Shown: positions 1 to 13,600, counted from the stretch's first letter. The stretch: 64,000 bases of DNA from Odontesthes bonariensis (GCF_027942865.1 NC_134520.1:3222501-3286500), one strand, 5' to 3'. A program made the numbers and translations. Notes: generated by a model from the letters alone, not told the origin.

Positions 1-900
1 CCGCAGTTATGCATGCACAGCTGAAAGGTCTCATCGCAGCAAACGTGTTGAGGTCTGGACTTTCACTGGACCATTATAACATCTGGATTCTTTTCTTTTA
101 CAGACAGTCTGTTGTAGATTTGCTGCTGTGTTTTGGATCGTTGTACTGTTGCATGACCCGAGTTCAGTCATGTTTTAGCTGCCAGACAGATGGCCTTGCA
201 TCTGATGAATATTTTGGTATTCAAGATATTCATGGTTGACTCAATGACTGCAAGGTGTCCAGGTGCTTCTACTGCAAAACAAGCCAAAATCACGACTCCT
301 CAACCACCGTGCTTCACAGTTGGTATGAGGTGTTTGTGCTGATATGCTGTGTTTGGGTTTCACCAGTCGTGGAGCGGTACATCATGGCCAAACATTTTTG
401 TCTTATCTGTCCAAAGGACATTTTTCCACAAGTCTTGTGGTCTGTTCAGATGCATCTTTGCAAACCTAAGCTCTGTGGGTCCTCTGGCTTCCTTTCCACC
501 ATCCAAAAAACATCTATAGAGGCTGAGATGTAGCATATTTTGCTTTTTTTTGCAGTCTCTCTGAGCGCTGCATGGTCTGACCTTGGGGAGAACTTGTTTG
601 GACATTCACTCCTGGAAAGATTGGTTACTATTTTGAATATTTTACACTTAAAAATTTTTCTTACTGTACCAATGAGCTTATAAACCTTCCCAGATATATG
701 GGCAGCAACAACTGCTTCTCTAAGATCCTTACTGGTGTTTTTCTCCCTTGGCATTGTGTTAACACACACCTGAATGCTCCAGACCAGCAAACTGCCAGAA
801 ATTCTGCTTTCATGGTTGATAATCAGTTAATAAAGTACATCTGATCAGCATCACTTGGCTGTTATTTACCCTCTTAATTCCTATGAAATCAGTAAGGATG
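1..900 (-). mobile_element. Tc1-like transposon remnant, truncated by window edge
   Basis: On the minus strand a broken Tc1/mariner-type transposase can be followed from an ATG at 754-752 down to base 1. The N-terminal part reads MPREKNTSKDLREAVVAAH, a typical Tc1 helix-turn-helix start. In a second frame (605-360) the catalytic-domain segment WKNVLWTDKTKMFGH is visible; in intact relatives this contains the first aspartate of the DDE triad. A third frame near 240-1 resembles the C-terminal part. At least two frameshifts and several stops separate the pieces, so it is inactive. The terminal repeat probably extends right to about 850-900, but I did not resolve it. The left terminus is outside the window. 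Confidence 0.75.
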
Positions 901-3900
901 CTTTTGCATTTTATCTTATATTTTCTAGTAATAACAGTGTAATATGTGTCATGTGCTGTTGTTGTTCACCTAAGGTTGTATTTACCTCATTTGATTACAT
1001 TTTTTTTGTTATGTTCTGATATATTTAAAGGCCTAGAATACTTTCTTTTTCACATGACTGCATGGCACTCAAGAGGATTGTACAGTATAGTTTTTGTGGT
1101 AATGTTATAGTAGCCTGCTCACAGCTTATGGTCTTTAAGTTGTGGGTGACAGCAAGGCTAGTAAAAAAAAAACCTTTCCTTATCTGTGAGTATGTGAGGG
1201 TCCTCATCAGTGGGTGTACACATGGTTCTGTGAAGATGTCAAAAATAGTTGCTGAATAAGTCTTTAAAAGAATATACCACCAATCAAATACACAATAATT
1301 TGAGGGGTTTTGGGGAAAGGGGAACATTCCTGTAGATGCCAAGACGCACACCCACAGAACTCCTTATAGACTCCATATAAAGTAGAAAGTACGAATATAA
1401 GAACAGCTAATCGTCCGTGGTATCCATTTACACATCCTCAAAGTATAAATAAACATAAGAGTCATCCATAAATGACTCATTATGTCCAACTTTACTCTCA
1501 TTCTGGAAATTAATCTGAACTTTATGCTAAAACATAAATTGCTTGCAAAGTTTCACATCAAAGCGTTTACGTATTCACATGATTTGTTGCTGCGTTCTCA
1601 CACACTCACAAGAGCTGCAGGCTGACATCAAGCACCCAGCTTTAGCTGAAATACTAAACTGTCTTTGTTTTCATGCAAAGCTCAGCTCTTTCTACCTTAA
1701 AGTGAAAGATCAATCAAATGGACAAAGGGACACTGATCATTAGCGTACCAGCATTAAGCCAGAGCCCCTTATTAGCATGTTCAGTTTAGACCCACTCTTA
1801 CTGTACATGTGTTTCACTAAAAGCTGAGGTGGAGCGTGTTAGGAAGATAATGCCTTATGAGATGGCGTGACAGCTTCAGAAACGATCATCCCCAGACCTA
1901 TCCAATGTGGAAAAGGTGAAGCGGCCGTTACAATTTATGTAACTTTCTGAAACAGACTTTTCTGTCACTTTTTATATGGACAACTGAGTGCAACATTTAA
2001 GATTTTTCCCTGAAGCAACCGTCTAAAAATGTGCGCGGTTACCCCCACATTTACAGGTGGTGTTACAGCTTTCCTCTGCAACTTTCCACACCGTCGAGCT
2101 TCTTTAAGAGACCACATCTATATCAGCAGCTCTGTGCAGGCAAACCTGTGCCCAGCAAAACCTCCCAACATCACCGTTCCCGCAGAGATCTGCCTTGTGT
2201 GGCTAAAATCCTTGTTAGAGGTGCAGGAAAAATAGACCAGAGGTAACCCCAGCTCGAGGTCTTCTTAGTATTTGTCTACGCTACATATCCAAAGGGGGGG
2301 AACGAAGCGAAACAATGGATTTGAGTGTCACATGCAACATGTATCACATGGCCATGGTTATATTTTCCACATTAGCTAACAGCTAACAGACAACGCTCAG
2401 GTGACAAACCACTGTCTACATAAATGAATGTAACTTTAAGTGAATCTACAAACTGCCTTTATGTGCGAGACCTAAACCCGACTTTGTGTATAAGAATGCC
2501 TTCTTACCGTCCTTCAGTTGCTCTGTGTGCGAGGGTATCTGTGAGTGTGTGGCCGCTCCACCTGCCTGCTGTCACTGCATCTAGGGCATTACCTGGAGTC
2601 AGGTGTCAGATGCAGTAAGTACTCAGTTGTGTGTGCATGGCGCGTTTGTGTGTCGGGTGGACAGGAAAACAGCTCTGTAAACATCTCTGAATGTTCTAAT
2701 ACAGATGAAAATGTCGGTGCAACTGGAATGAAAACTCACACCAGCGTGGGCTCGTGGGTGCACATGTGCGTGTTGGAGAGGAGCGCATGTACAGTCTGAG
2801 GAGAGGAGGTGTGTCGGCGGGGACAGGGGTAGTGCTGAGCGAAGAAGGACGGGCGTTCTCCTGTGTCTGTTGGTGCTGCTGTGCTGAGGAGGCACAAAGT
2901 GACACTTTGTTTCCCCGCCAGATAGCCAGTGCGGGAGAACAGGGTGGCATTCTTCATTTCAAATGGCTGATGCACACAAAGGCTTTCATTGTGGCTCAGC
3001 AGCAGCATACACATGTGCGATTATAATAATGGTTTGTAATGCAACAAACTGCAGCTGTTTAATAGCGTTATGGCCACAGTCAGGTCTGTGAGGCTCACAG
3101 CCTTTAGAGCTGCCCCCTAGCTGCATTAAAACGCATGCATTTTTTTTTTTGAAGCAGACACCATTTACATTAATCTCTAATCGACAAACAGAAGCCTATT
3201 TCATCAGTTCAAGTAGCGTCGTTATCAGACGACCAAATGAGATCCTCATTTTGTGCTTTTCCTTTATCTGCTCTGGAATCATAACGGCTGTAAGGCATCA
3301 GCATAGTGTTACTGTGGAATAAGGGCCGCTCCCTCAGTCTCCAATTTTTGGCAGGATCACACTGCAGTCTCACAGGGATATGGTAATGATGGGGCTTTTA
3401 CCACCCTGGCTGCTGCCTATAATACAGCAGCACAGTACTTCAAAGACAGACGGCTCTCTGACTGACAACACGCAGGAATAGAAACCCGTAGTGAAGCAGC
3501 GCAAACAAGCTCTCACACAGAAATTCTCACACACAGAGACCCAGGCAGCAGAGACTCTTCATGACTCCAGTTTTTGAGAAAAAAAAAAAAAATGGCCACA
3601 CACCCTCAGCTATGCTAAGTGGTACTGCGTGCACCTGACATGTGGTCATTTAGAATTCTCACAGAAAGGGAGTGGAAATCCCTGAATATACCTCTTTGGA
3701 CTTTTTAACCCATAAAATCCCATGTCAGTGTTTGTGTTCATGTTGCATAGGTGGAAGAATCATAAGGATTGCCTGGGGTGAAACACCACATATAAAAACT
3801 GATTCCAAGCCCGAACAGCTTAAAATGAACAAACCCACCTGTATGTGTTGCTATGTATTAAAACCACCCATTTAATCTACAACCTGCTGCCTCTCCTTGA

Positions 3901-5990
3901 TATTTCTGTGACCTACATTCCTAAAACATGGCAGTAAAATAATGTGAGCAGGAGTTTAAGCTGAATACGCACATATTGGGTGAATCATTTGTAGAGAAAA
4001 TGTTTTATGCAATGTATAACCAGGGAGCCAATTTCTGAAGAGTTGACGACTAGTTGCATCACACGGGACTGAATAATTAGGACAGTCCTCAAAAGAAATC
4101 ACATTGTAGACTGTAATTACAGTTGTTTTTTTTTCTTTTTAAGGAGAGCAATGTAAATGTCTATATGCCGGGTTGTGACATCTTTTTCATTCAGAACTGC
4201 CATAACTGTCTAGAATCAAATTTCCACATTTTTTGGGGCATTTTTTTTATGACATCTGAGTATCTTACTGGTTTTGAAATCCAAAAGTCACCGGGTGTTA
4301 CATTCTGACCACGGACGCCATATTACGGCCAACTATTGATCCAAATAGGTACTGTTGATTATACAAATCAATGACGACCAAAGCAATGCGCAGTATTTTA
4401 CCGAAGTTGCCATGCTAAAACGGTGACAACACAGAAAAGCACCAACGTCTATGCCCAAAGAGGATTTCAACTAACCTGTGCCAGCTATACTGCTTAGTTA
4501 CCGCCGCACAACACAATGAGTATTCGACATTGTTATGTTGGTTTACCGCCATTTCATTTGGTCTATTTTATAAATCAAAACTGAAAATCAGATCAGATCA
4601 TTTAATTTTCAGTATTCAGCTTTGGTTTTTCACTAGATCAACGGAATCCAAGTGCCTCAAAATGGTAGACAAACCAAATGGTGACATAATGGTGCTATGC
4701 TCATTCTCGATATATAATGTACATTTTTCATATAGAAAGGGAAAATAGTCTGGAAATACAAATATCCATCCATGCATAACCAATAAATAACCAACAACTA
4801 TTATCTCTTTGGGTATGCATCTGGGAATTAAAATTTCTATATGTCCATCAGATCAGACTAGACGTTCCAATGCATTGTGCTGTTTGATAATAATAATAAT
4901 AATGCAAAGCCGACAGGTATGTAAGCATTTTACTTCAAAAGAAAAAAGTCAGGTGTTTCTAGTTCTATGTTGACATAATGTGACTGCCAGTGTGCTGATA
5001 TATGTGGTAACAAACAGCAGACAGAGAGTCAGACGGGTCTGCTTTGTGGCGATTAAAATCAAGTCAACAGTTACAGTTTTATCAGAGGTTATTGGGTGGG
5101 ATACGACTCAGATCTGGCTTCGAAAAAGCACTTGACAGATGTGTCTGGAAGATATCAGTTAGCCACTGTTTAGTGGCGCCGCAGCTGTTTACAGTGCAGA
5201 TGAGTGCAGATGAGTGCATCTGAAGCTCCAAACCATCAGGCTGGGTGAATATGTTCCATCAGATGGCGGCTTTTACAGCAGCAGCTCCCCTCGGTCACCT
5301 TTCAGCAAGGAACATACAGGAGCTACCTGAGTGTACATGACCACCTCTGTGGCTTCACTTGCTTTCTAAAGCCTCCAGGTAGGAACAACTCCATACTACC
5401 TCTGCCTTTCAGTCAGGTAAGAATGAATAGAAGAATTTAAAAGAGGCACCAGCAGCCTGTGAATTCATCCCTGTCAAACTGCCATCTGTTCTTCCTGCCG
5501 TTTGCCTCAGCACCAAAATGCACTGATGAAGTAACGAAAGCATTGATTTAAAAGCCTTTAGATGATAAATAAATCCACCATAATTTATTTTGGGTTTTTT
5601 CCCCCACATGTAGGCCCCCACCATATGGCCTGCGCATGCTTGACATTTCAGATGGTGGCACGGAGTATCGTATGGAGGAAGACATCGATTGTGGAGGTGA
5701 AGGACGACATCAACGTAGAACCTATAGGCACCAATCAATACGTAACCGTTAATGGCAGATTAGCGCGGATGCTGCCGGATTACAGCCTATTAATTGCAGT
5801 CTGACAGGCGCACGGAGAACAAAGAATCCGGCCTCTGTTTTTCACACATATTTTCACAGATGACACCCAAATGGCGTTCAATGGATGAGCCGCGTTTTCG
5901 GAAGGTTTTAAAAGTAACGAATAGGCCCAATTGGGCCTGTAGACATGGTGTTAGCGCATTTCATAGGATCAAATTGCAAGTCTCAGCTCA
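901..5990. other. Intergenic, no gene seen
   Basis: About 5 kb of AT-leaning sequence with short, unconserved ORFs on both strands. None has recognisable protein motifs or paired splice sites that I could join. It contains homopolymer tracts (3140-3151, 3580-3593) and a short direct duplication of GCAGATGAGT near 5200-5217. Confidence 0.5.
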
Positions 5991-5995
5991 TTAAC

Positions 5996-6015
5996 AGCGC
6001 GCGCGCGCGCGCTCA

Positions 6016-6062
<47 letters not shown>
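5996..6062. repeat. Compound (GC)n-(CA)n microsatellite
   Basis: An alternating GC run of about 16 bases (from 5997) is followed by CTCACAAA and then more than 20 CA dinucleotides to about 6061. Both parts are alternating purine-pyrimidine, a Z-DNA-prone arrangement at the edge of the CpG-rich stretch that follows. Confidence 0.95.
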
Positions 6063-6065
<3 letters not shown>

Positions 6066-6159
6066 TGTGGGATGGATGGAGCAGAAGATCTGAGTAGGTC
6101 AGTGGTGAATGAGGAGAGCGCTACAGTGACAAGGTCACCTGCGTCGTGAAAATGGACAA

Positions 6160-6650
6160 AACAGTCAGCATAAACACAAGCAATATGGTAGAAAAGGGAG
6201 AAAAATCCCACCAGTTCCGTTTGAGAACGCGATTCCTGCCCCCCTCGGATCGACGCTGAGGTGAACGCAGCTCCGGCAGCTCCGAGCCCTTTTGTGTTGC
6301 TGATGCTGCGGGTGCCCGACAGGGAGACGCACGCACCGACTCACAGCCCAGCACAGCTGCACGCGTGCGAGACGGAGATGGAGGAGGGAGGGTGTGGCTG
6401 CGAGAGGAAGGCGACGCTGTCACGAAGCGAGCACGTTACCGAGGACTAACGTAAGCGCGTGCTCATGGGAAGGCGTTAAAGAATCGAGATGAATGGAAAA
6501 CTCTGCTGCGGCCACCCCAAGGAAAACGACAAGCACACCCACACACGCGCACGCGGTGGCGGCTCTCCTGAAGCCTGCAGGCGTATTGTGTCTGGATGTG
6601 ATCATGTAACGCGGTCTCACAACCATCACTCCACAAGTCAGCCACTCTGC
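6160..6650. promoter_or_regulatory. CpG-rich stretch, candidate promoter
   Basis: GC content and CpG density rise clearly above the surroundings, for example 6230-6330 and 6360-6470. On the plus strand a good splice donor, AAC|GTAAGC, lies at about 6449-6455 and could close a non-coding first exon. Open frames exist on both strands (plus 6261-6449, minus 6423-6121), but I recognise no protein in them. It could serve chst14 1.7 kb downstream or a minus-strand transcript leaving the window. Neither is demonstrated. Confidence 0.35.
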
Positions 6651-8302
6651 TCTGTGTGTGCTCTTCTGTAACTACAGTAGCTTTTGGTTTAGAGGGTGTT
6701 AGTCAAATAACTCTTATCTTATTTGCATGGCTATTTCAAACAAAAATGAGAACATTAGGTGGTTCTAATATTGGCTTTTGGAAAGTTGCCTGTTAGACAC
6801 GACGGTAAACTAAACAACTTTGGCCTTGGGATTGATAGTCATACATGTATGGAAACGTGTAACAAGCAGTTTTCACTATTTCTCTACAAAATATCAGCAA
6901 ATGAATCCATAGTGAAGATATGTCCGTTGACCCTGGAGGTGTTTTATGGGACTTGATAGGCTACAATACAAAATTAGAATAAAAGATCAGTGAGAGTGCC
7001 AGAAAACACCGGCAGATCTCAACGTTCACAATCATGCTATTTAAGGATTTTATTCACATATAGGCTAATATGCTTAAAAATAGAATGGCAATAGGGCTAA
7101 ATTATTGCAAGAGCACATACAAAGGATTAATATGGTCATCTGGTTTAAATGTATGCCACTATACAAACTTAAACCTACAGAGGAACTAGTTCAAATGTAT
7201 TTAACCTATGTGCAGGTTCATGTTTAGCATTTAAGTCTTACTACTATCTTTAATTAGTTCTGATAAGTAAAAGACATATTTCCTGATCATTTCGATTAGA
7301 TTATTTGAGGAATTCGAAAAGAAGCAGACCAGTCTTCAGGTTAATCGAGTCAAGATCAAAAGTAAAATGTTGCCAAGTTGCAGTGTGCAGATGATGTCCC
7401 ATTTTTTGACCTTATGACATGTCTATGAGAGACCAAAGTCACTGGGAGCTGATTGTGATGCAGTTCAGAGTCTGGACTCTAATTTAAAACGACCTGGAGA
7501 AGATAAAAGAGGGAGCTGCTGGCCCATGCAGAACGGTTCAGGTGTTTTCTGTCTTCAGATGTTGCTTTATGAAAGTGTGCCCCCGCAGGAGCTACTGCTG
7601 AGCTGCGTTTGCCAAGATTAAGTGTTGAATCAGACTCTTGCTGTAAAACATGACTGGCTGAGCAGATGGATGAATTGGGAAAGGGTGGATGCAGGTTTTA
7701 TTTTCTTGTTGCCAAAAAACAAATGTTACAAAAAAAAAAAAGTACTGCAACAAATTACTTGAGAACAAATGTGACCAAACTGGAATCAAATGGATCAGGA
7801 TGCTGTTAGAGTGGAACTGTTCTGAGAGGATGCACACAGGTCAACAGAGTTCCGCTCTAAAAGCTGCGATTCAAACATTTTTGAGGACCTATGGAATCGT
7901 ACACTTAGGCGGATGCAGACACGAATGGCCCCAGAACTACATCTCCCAGCTGGCTTACTCAAAGAAGGAGGCGCTGAGGACCAGAGCGTCCTGCTTCCGC
8001 AGTGCTGTTAGCTCAAACACTAAGAGTAAACTCCGAAACTGATCAAGTAACTGATCAACTCGATACAGATCTAGCAGTTTAAAGAGAAAAAAAAAAGAAA
8101 ACAAACAAAAAAAAGTTTACAGTTGGGTTTTATTGTGACATCTCAAACAGGAAATGCCATATAATTGCAAACTGCCAGCACGTCCGAACTTAAGTATGGG
8201 ACGTGGTAGGTAGCTTAACAAGGGGTAAAATTTCACACGTAATACTCAGCGTCTAACCAGATCAAGTTGATAGGGACCAGAGAGGCGAACAGGGCACAAA
8301 GG
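6651..8302. other. Upstream region of chst14, no gene seen
   Basis: AT-rich flank without recognisable coding exons. The last 300 bases before the chst14 ATG hold poly-A tracts (8086-8115) and probably the 5' UTR or proximal promoter. No TATA box is obvious. Confidence 0.4.
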
Positions 8303-9835
8303 ATGGTCCCACGAAGGCAGGACTACGGGACGAAAAGGAGCGACGGAGCGCGGAGCGGCTCGGTAATAAACTTTAAGACCACGGTGAGCTCGGGCTCGGT
8401 CCGCCGCAGCTCCGCCGTGCTGCCGTCGGTTCTAACCTTCCTAGTTATTGTTGCATCCGGAGGCCTGTTGCTCATGATAGAGAAAGGAATGCTGAACAGC
8501 ATGGAGACCCCTTCTCCCCGGGGTGACGGTAAGCGGCTGGACTTTATCCGGCAGACTGGGAAACACGGTTCAAACGGCGCGGACGTGGAGTCTCAGGTAA
8601 AAATAACCAAACGCACCATGACGCGTTTATTTTTCGGAGGGAGAGAGCTTCATGCAGCAGGCATTTCCCCCTTAAGTCTGGTTTCCCCAGTGGTCAGACC
8701 TGCTGATTGAAGGCTCCATTGGCTCACTCACATTTGTGAAACGTGAAGCTTTTTTTGTTTGTTTGTTTCAGTTATAAGTGTCCTCCTTCTTTTTATTTGC
8801 TCACCCAACACCGCTAACGTTAAGTGTCCTCATTGACATTTTCCTGCTGGGCTTTAAATTGAAATGTCGTCTCAGGTTCTCCGACCATTTTTAGGGCAGT
8901 GCTGTCATGAAAAGTTAAACGTCTGCATCTTTCCAGCTCTTGTACGAACTTGTAAGCTGATAAGTTTATGCCAAACGGTTTTTAAGCCCCTTTTTGTTCG
9001 CATTTAGATCCTCCAGGAGATCCGCAACCGGACCATCAGGACCATGTGCGGCCAGAGGAACGTGCCCCACAGCATCTGGACGCTGAGCCCCCTGCAAAGG
9101 AAGACGCTGCTGCAACACGTCCTGGTGAACGACGAGTACCGCTTCCTTTACTGCTACGTGCCCAAAGTGGCCTGCTCCAACTGGAAAAGGGTTCTGAAGG
9201 TCATGAGCGGAGCTCTGGAGAGCGTGGACGTCAACGTCAAGATGGACCACCGCAGCGACCTGCTCTTCCTGTCCTCCCTGAAGCCGGAGGAGATCCGCTA
9301 CCGCCTCACGCACTACTTCAAGTTCATGTTCGTGCGAGAGCCCATGGAGCGCCTGCTCTCCGCCTACAGGAACAAGTTCGGAGAGATCGAGTCCTACCAG
9401 AGAAAGTACGGCGCGGAGATCGTGAAGCGCTACAGGAAAGGCCGCGCAAAGGACGCGTCCGCGGCGGGCGATGACGTTACCTTCGCGGAGTTCGTCCGTT
9501 ATCTGCTGGACGAGGACGTGGAGCGCATGAACGAGCACTGGATGCCCGTGTACAACTTGTGCCAACCGTGCGCGGTTTCTTACGATTTCATCGGCTCGTA
9601 TGAGCACCTGGAAAAGGACGCGGAGTATGTGCTGCAGCGCGTCGGGGCGCCTCCCTTTGTGCACTTTCCCGAGAGGCAGACGTGGTATAAGCCGGTCACC
9701 ACGGAAACGTTACACTACTACCTGTGCAGCCTGCCTCAGAAGCTTCTGAGGGAACTCCTGCCGAAGTACATCTTAGACTTCTCCCTCTTTGCTTATCCCC
9801 TGCCCAACACGACCACTGCACACTGCCGGCATTGA
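8303..9835 (+). CDS. chst14: Carbohydrate sulfotransferase 14 (dermatan 4-O-sulfotransferase 1)
   Basis: Golgi type II membrane enzyme that transfers sulfate from PAPS to O-4 of GalNAc next to iduronic acid in dermatan sulfate. Two coding exons, 8303-8596 and 9008-9835, join in phase 0 (CAG|GTAAAA ... TTTAG|ATC) to a 373-aa protein; human CHST14 is 376 aa. Residues 38-58 form the signal anchor, ending in [10 protein letters not shown] as in the family. The 5'-phosphosulfate loop [12 protein letters not shown] is at about 148-159, and the 3'-phosphate loop [17 protein letters not shown] at about 206-222. The conserved C-terminal [17 protein letters not shown] is present. The ATG at 8303 was chosen because the longer frame begins at a TTG and MVPRR aligns with the family start. 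Reading through the intron meets a stop at 8708-8710, so splicing is required. Codon third positions are GC-rich in exon 2. Confidence 0.95.
8597..9007 (+). other. Intron splitting the chst14 coding region
   Basis: 411-bp GT-AG intron between residues 98 and 99. The donor is CAG|GTAAAA and the acceptor is GCATTTAG. Conserved protein sequence resumes at ILQEIRNRT directly after the acceptor. From general knowledge the human CHST14 coding region is uninterrupted, so this intron is a lineage difference. Confidence 0.8.
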
Positions 9836-10149
9836 AAGGCGCAACTTTTTTAAAGCTTTTTGCAGATTATTTTTTTTACGAAAGGAAAAAAAAAAGGCAC
9901 TTTTTTTTTTTTTTTAAATTCTGGGGGAAACCCAACAGTATTTTGAGAGCTGTTACATTCTTTATCGCTGGGAAAGACTTCAGACCACTAAAAACCAATT
10001 CAGTGTTTAAACGATGGAAATGTTGACGTGAACAGGTGAACCTTTGATGTTTTTGATAGTTTGTCACCCCTCTTTTCCATCTTCCACGTGACATTTGACA
10101 TCTAAACAAAACTGGAAATCAAAGTTCTCCTGTGTGGTTTTTAAATCTC

Positions 10150-10155
10150 TTTATT
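10150..10155 (-). terminator. Candidate poly(A) signal of cep135
   Basis: TTTATT on the plus strand reads AATAAA on the minus strand, 479 bases past the cep135 stop. Its use would place the cep135 3' UTR across the chst14 3' UTR on the opposite strand. Confidence 0.45.
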
Positions 10156-10592
10156 TTATGAATAATTTAATCTCTTTTCTTTAAAAAAAAAAAACAACAA
10201 CAACACCCCATGAACATTAAACATGATGCACAAAACGTCTTGCATACCAAACATTTGTTGCCACGTGTATCAAGTTAGAAATGCTGCGAATCGTTGGTCC
10301 CAGAAATGAAATCGCCCAGCTGAGAGTGCGTTAGTGAGAAGTTGGGTCTAAAGTTTGTCTGAATAACACTAATGGTTTTGCGTGTTCTGCTTGTCCAGAC
10401 TGACTCCAGTCGGACGGAACAACAAAGCGTTTCTCCGACCCGCTCGTCAGCGCCTTCATTCGACTTTAATCCTTGAAGCTTACGCTCCTGAAAAAGACAA
10501 CAGAAAGAGGGTTTGAGCATGTGGTGGAACACGGAAAAAAGAGCCCAACACGTTTTTAAACACTGCTCCGTCAGATTTCGGGATGTTTGCTG

Positions 10593-10598
10593 AATAAA
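10593..10598 (+). terminator. Candidate poly(A) signal of chst14
   Basis: AATAAA on the plus strand 758 bases after the chst14 stop. An ATTAAA variant at about 10216-10221 is an earlier alternative. If this one is used, the 3' UTR runs to about 10.61 kb, just short of the cep135 stop codon on the other strand. Confidence 0.4.
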
Positions 10599-10633
10599 AG
10601 CCGTTTCATCACCTTCACATCTAAAGCCTCCCC

Positions 10634-13600
10634 TTACTTGTCTGTCGACCTGTCGCTCGAGCGGTCCAGAGTTCGGAGGATGGAGCGGTCTACGGAGGTG
10701 TGGTGAGGGCTGCTGGAGACGTTGAGGGATGAGGAGCTTTGCAGGGAGGAGAAGGACAAACCCTGTCTGCGCATCTCCTGAACTGCCCTCTCACTGAGGA
10801 CAGAAGGGCAAAAGGTGTCAAAAGCATCCCCACCATGTCCCGGTAGTCTTGCACAAAGAGCGACTGAATGATTTTGGTTACCTTTGTGAACTATTTTTAA
10901 AGATGGAGCAAAAAATTCACCAAACTCTCTCGCAGCTTAACAAATCTTTTCATTTCCAGCTGCGAAGCATCACCTTCTACAACTCCTCAGTCAATAATAG
11001 CTCCCACACTCGGGGAAACGTGTTTTAAAAGATAAAACTATAAAAGTGTCTCGTTTCCCCCCCAGTCTGATTCCCCGTGAGGAACATGCTTCATGTGAAA
11101 AATAGTCTGGACTATAGCCGAGATTACAGGATAGATTTATTGGGGGGATACATGGGTAAAGGTAATGTTAATGGTGTTGAGTCGTCTTTTAAGACAAATT
11201 GTAACTACACCGTGGGAAATGTAAATGGGTGGGTTTGTTTTTTTCTTTTTTAAAAATCATGTTAAATAATATCTTATGTCATAAAACAACCTGCAAATCA
11301 GTTGAAAGTAAAAGCTTCAAAGCGTCAGAGTGGAGTCAAATGAGCTCACCGTTCAAAGCGCTCGGTGGTCAGTTGTCTCCTCAACACGTCCATCTCCGTC
11401 TGCAGCTGAGACACTTTCCCACGGAGCTGGGACACCTCCCTGGCGTGCTCTGCACTTTTTTTTTTTTTGCACACGCGCAAATAATTTTCAACCACTTCTT
11501 TGGGAAAGACATTTTTTTTTTTTTTTTTATTGGTTTAAAACCAGTACGCCGAACTGGGTTTATTTACTTTTTGCTGTCTGCCAGGGCGAGCCTGTCGCGC
11601 AGGACTTTCAGCTCCAACTCCCTCTCGCTGGCCGTCAGATGCGTTTGGAACTCTTTTTGCCGGTTGGTGGAGAGCAGCGTCTCGAGGTTGCGTACAGTCA
11701 ACCTCTCACTGGCTAGTTGCTTCTTCAGTAGCTCCCCCTCCGACCGAACATCCTCCAGTTCTCCCGTGACCTAAGAACAAAAAGCGGCTGAAAAAAACCG
11801 CAGCGCCTGCGCGCACACAGTGGAATGCAAGCGCCTTTCCACACCATGAGAGCACGTATAGAAACGAGTCCAAACGGTAGCGGGCCTTACCCTCTCGAGG
11901 TCCATGCTCTTGGCGGTGAGCTGACGCGCGGTGAGCTCCTTCCCCGAGTCCAGTTTGACACAGAGCTCCCTGACAGAAGCCACATCTGAGAGGAGGACAG
12001 CCTTCTCCTCCTGCGCTTTGTGTAGCTCCTCCTCCAGTCGGGACATTCCACGAACCAGCGAGGACACTTGGGCTTCATATGCCTGCAGTGCCTGCATGTG
12101 CTTAGAGGAACAGTGGAGTGGAAAGGTTTGTTTCTTGTTTGTTTCAAATCTGTATACAGAATAGAGTTTCACAATTAGCTACAACACTACGATTTGAAAA
12201 GGGGATGGAGGAAGCTTTGCTTTTAATATTCCAACCCCTCACTCAACCGCTCACAACAAAACAAACAAAAACACAATTCACTACAATAACTCAACACAAA
12301 CACAGGACAAAGACAGAGACACAGACAGGCCCAGACAAACTCCAACCCCCCCACAGAGTATACGTGTGTTTTTACATATACATATATATATAGCCTACAT
12401 ACACACATAACATACACAAAATCGGTATATTAAGGAAAAAAAATAATAAAAAAACAAATAATAATAATAAATTAAAAAAATAGAGAACATGTCACATCAT
12501 ACTACATCAGTAGTGGTAGTTGTAGCAGCAAGAGTAGTAGTAGCAGTTAAAAAAATAAAATAATAACAAAAAAATAAAACTACCAATAGTTACTACAATA
12601 GGTTTTTGGGCATCAGTCACTCTCCTCCTGGTATTCCCCCCCCCCCCCCCCCGCCCAAAAAAACCCAACAAACTTTCATCTAGGGCAGAGATACTCATTG
12701 CGCGGCTCCTCAGGCTTTAATTGGCGGCTCGCACTCGCATAGTAGCTTATAACAATATGGTAACAATAACTAGGCCTACATTTTTCAAATAGCCTAACAT
12801 ACAGTGAATTCTGCACAGTATTAAGTATTTTTATTAAGTTTGCGTTTTTGTAGTATTAAGTAGCAGTAGTAGTAGTATTAATGTAGTAGGCTATTAGTTA
12901 AGGCTTAATGGTGTTTCCTAAAGGGGGCTCTGTTAAACCTGCCAACGCAGCCCGCTTAAACCACCGTCACACTTGACTGCAGTGCGCGCTAGCTCCTTTA
13001 GCCAGCGCAAGATGCAGGCACAATGATCGGTTTTTAATTAAAAAAGGGCAAAAACCAAACGAAAATCAGCATGAAGACGCCAAAGAGGGGACGAGCAGGC
13101 AAACGTCGGGAGTACCGCGAGATGCAGGCACGATGGATGGGTTTTTAATTTAAAAAGGGCAAAAACCATGCTCATCTTGAATGTCTCACTACGATTACAA
13201 CAACAAACTACAAATACAACAGGAAGAAAGTCGAGGACATGCACGCCAGCTTCCGCTCATCCCAGTATTAAGGTAAATGTGGTCTTAATTGAAAATATAT
13301 TGGCTGTGTTGTTTCTTTTGTTTGTGGGATGTTTTATATGTAGAAATGCGTATTTGCAAAAGGGGACTTAGTATGTTGTTGTAAAAGTGGCTCTTCCCTT
13401 GAGGGGCTGTACTAGCAGTTGGCTGGTTAACGTTATCTGCTAGCTCAGATACATTAATAGCTAACTGGCTAGCGTTGGCCGGTTGAAACACTCCGGCGAT
13501 GGAAGGAGTTTGATCCTTCGCTTTGATATTATTCATGTGCTTGGGGGACTTGGCGTGAGACTAAAGCCTTCAAGCCCATGGTACCAAGCTGAATCCTCTT

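Noticed and set aside
2545-3026. Overlapping open frames on both strands near 2.6-3.0 kb
   Set aside because: Six-frame openness from local GC and GT bias; no conserved motif.
8966-9664. 232-codon open frame on the minus strand opposite chst14 exon 2
   Set aside because: It is the antisense shadow of a GC-rich real exon; no motif and no splice context.
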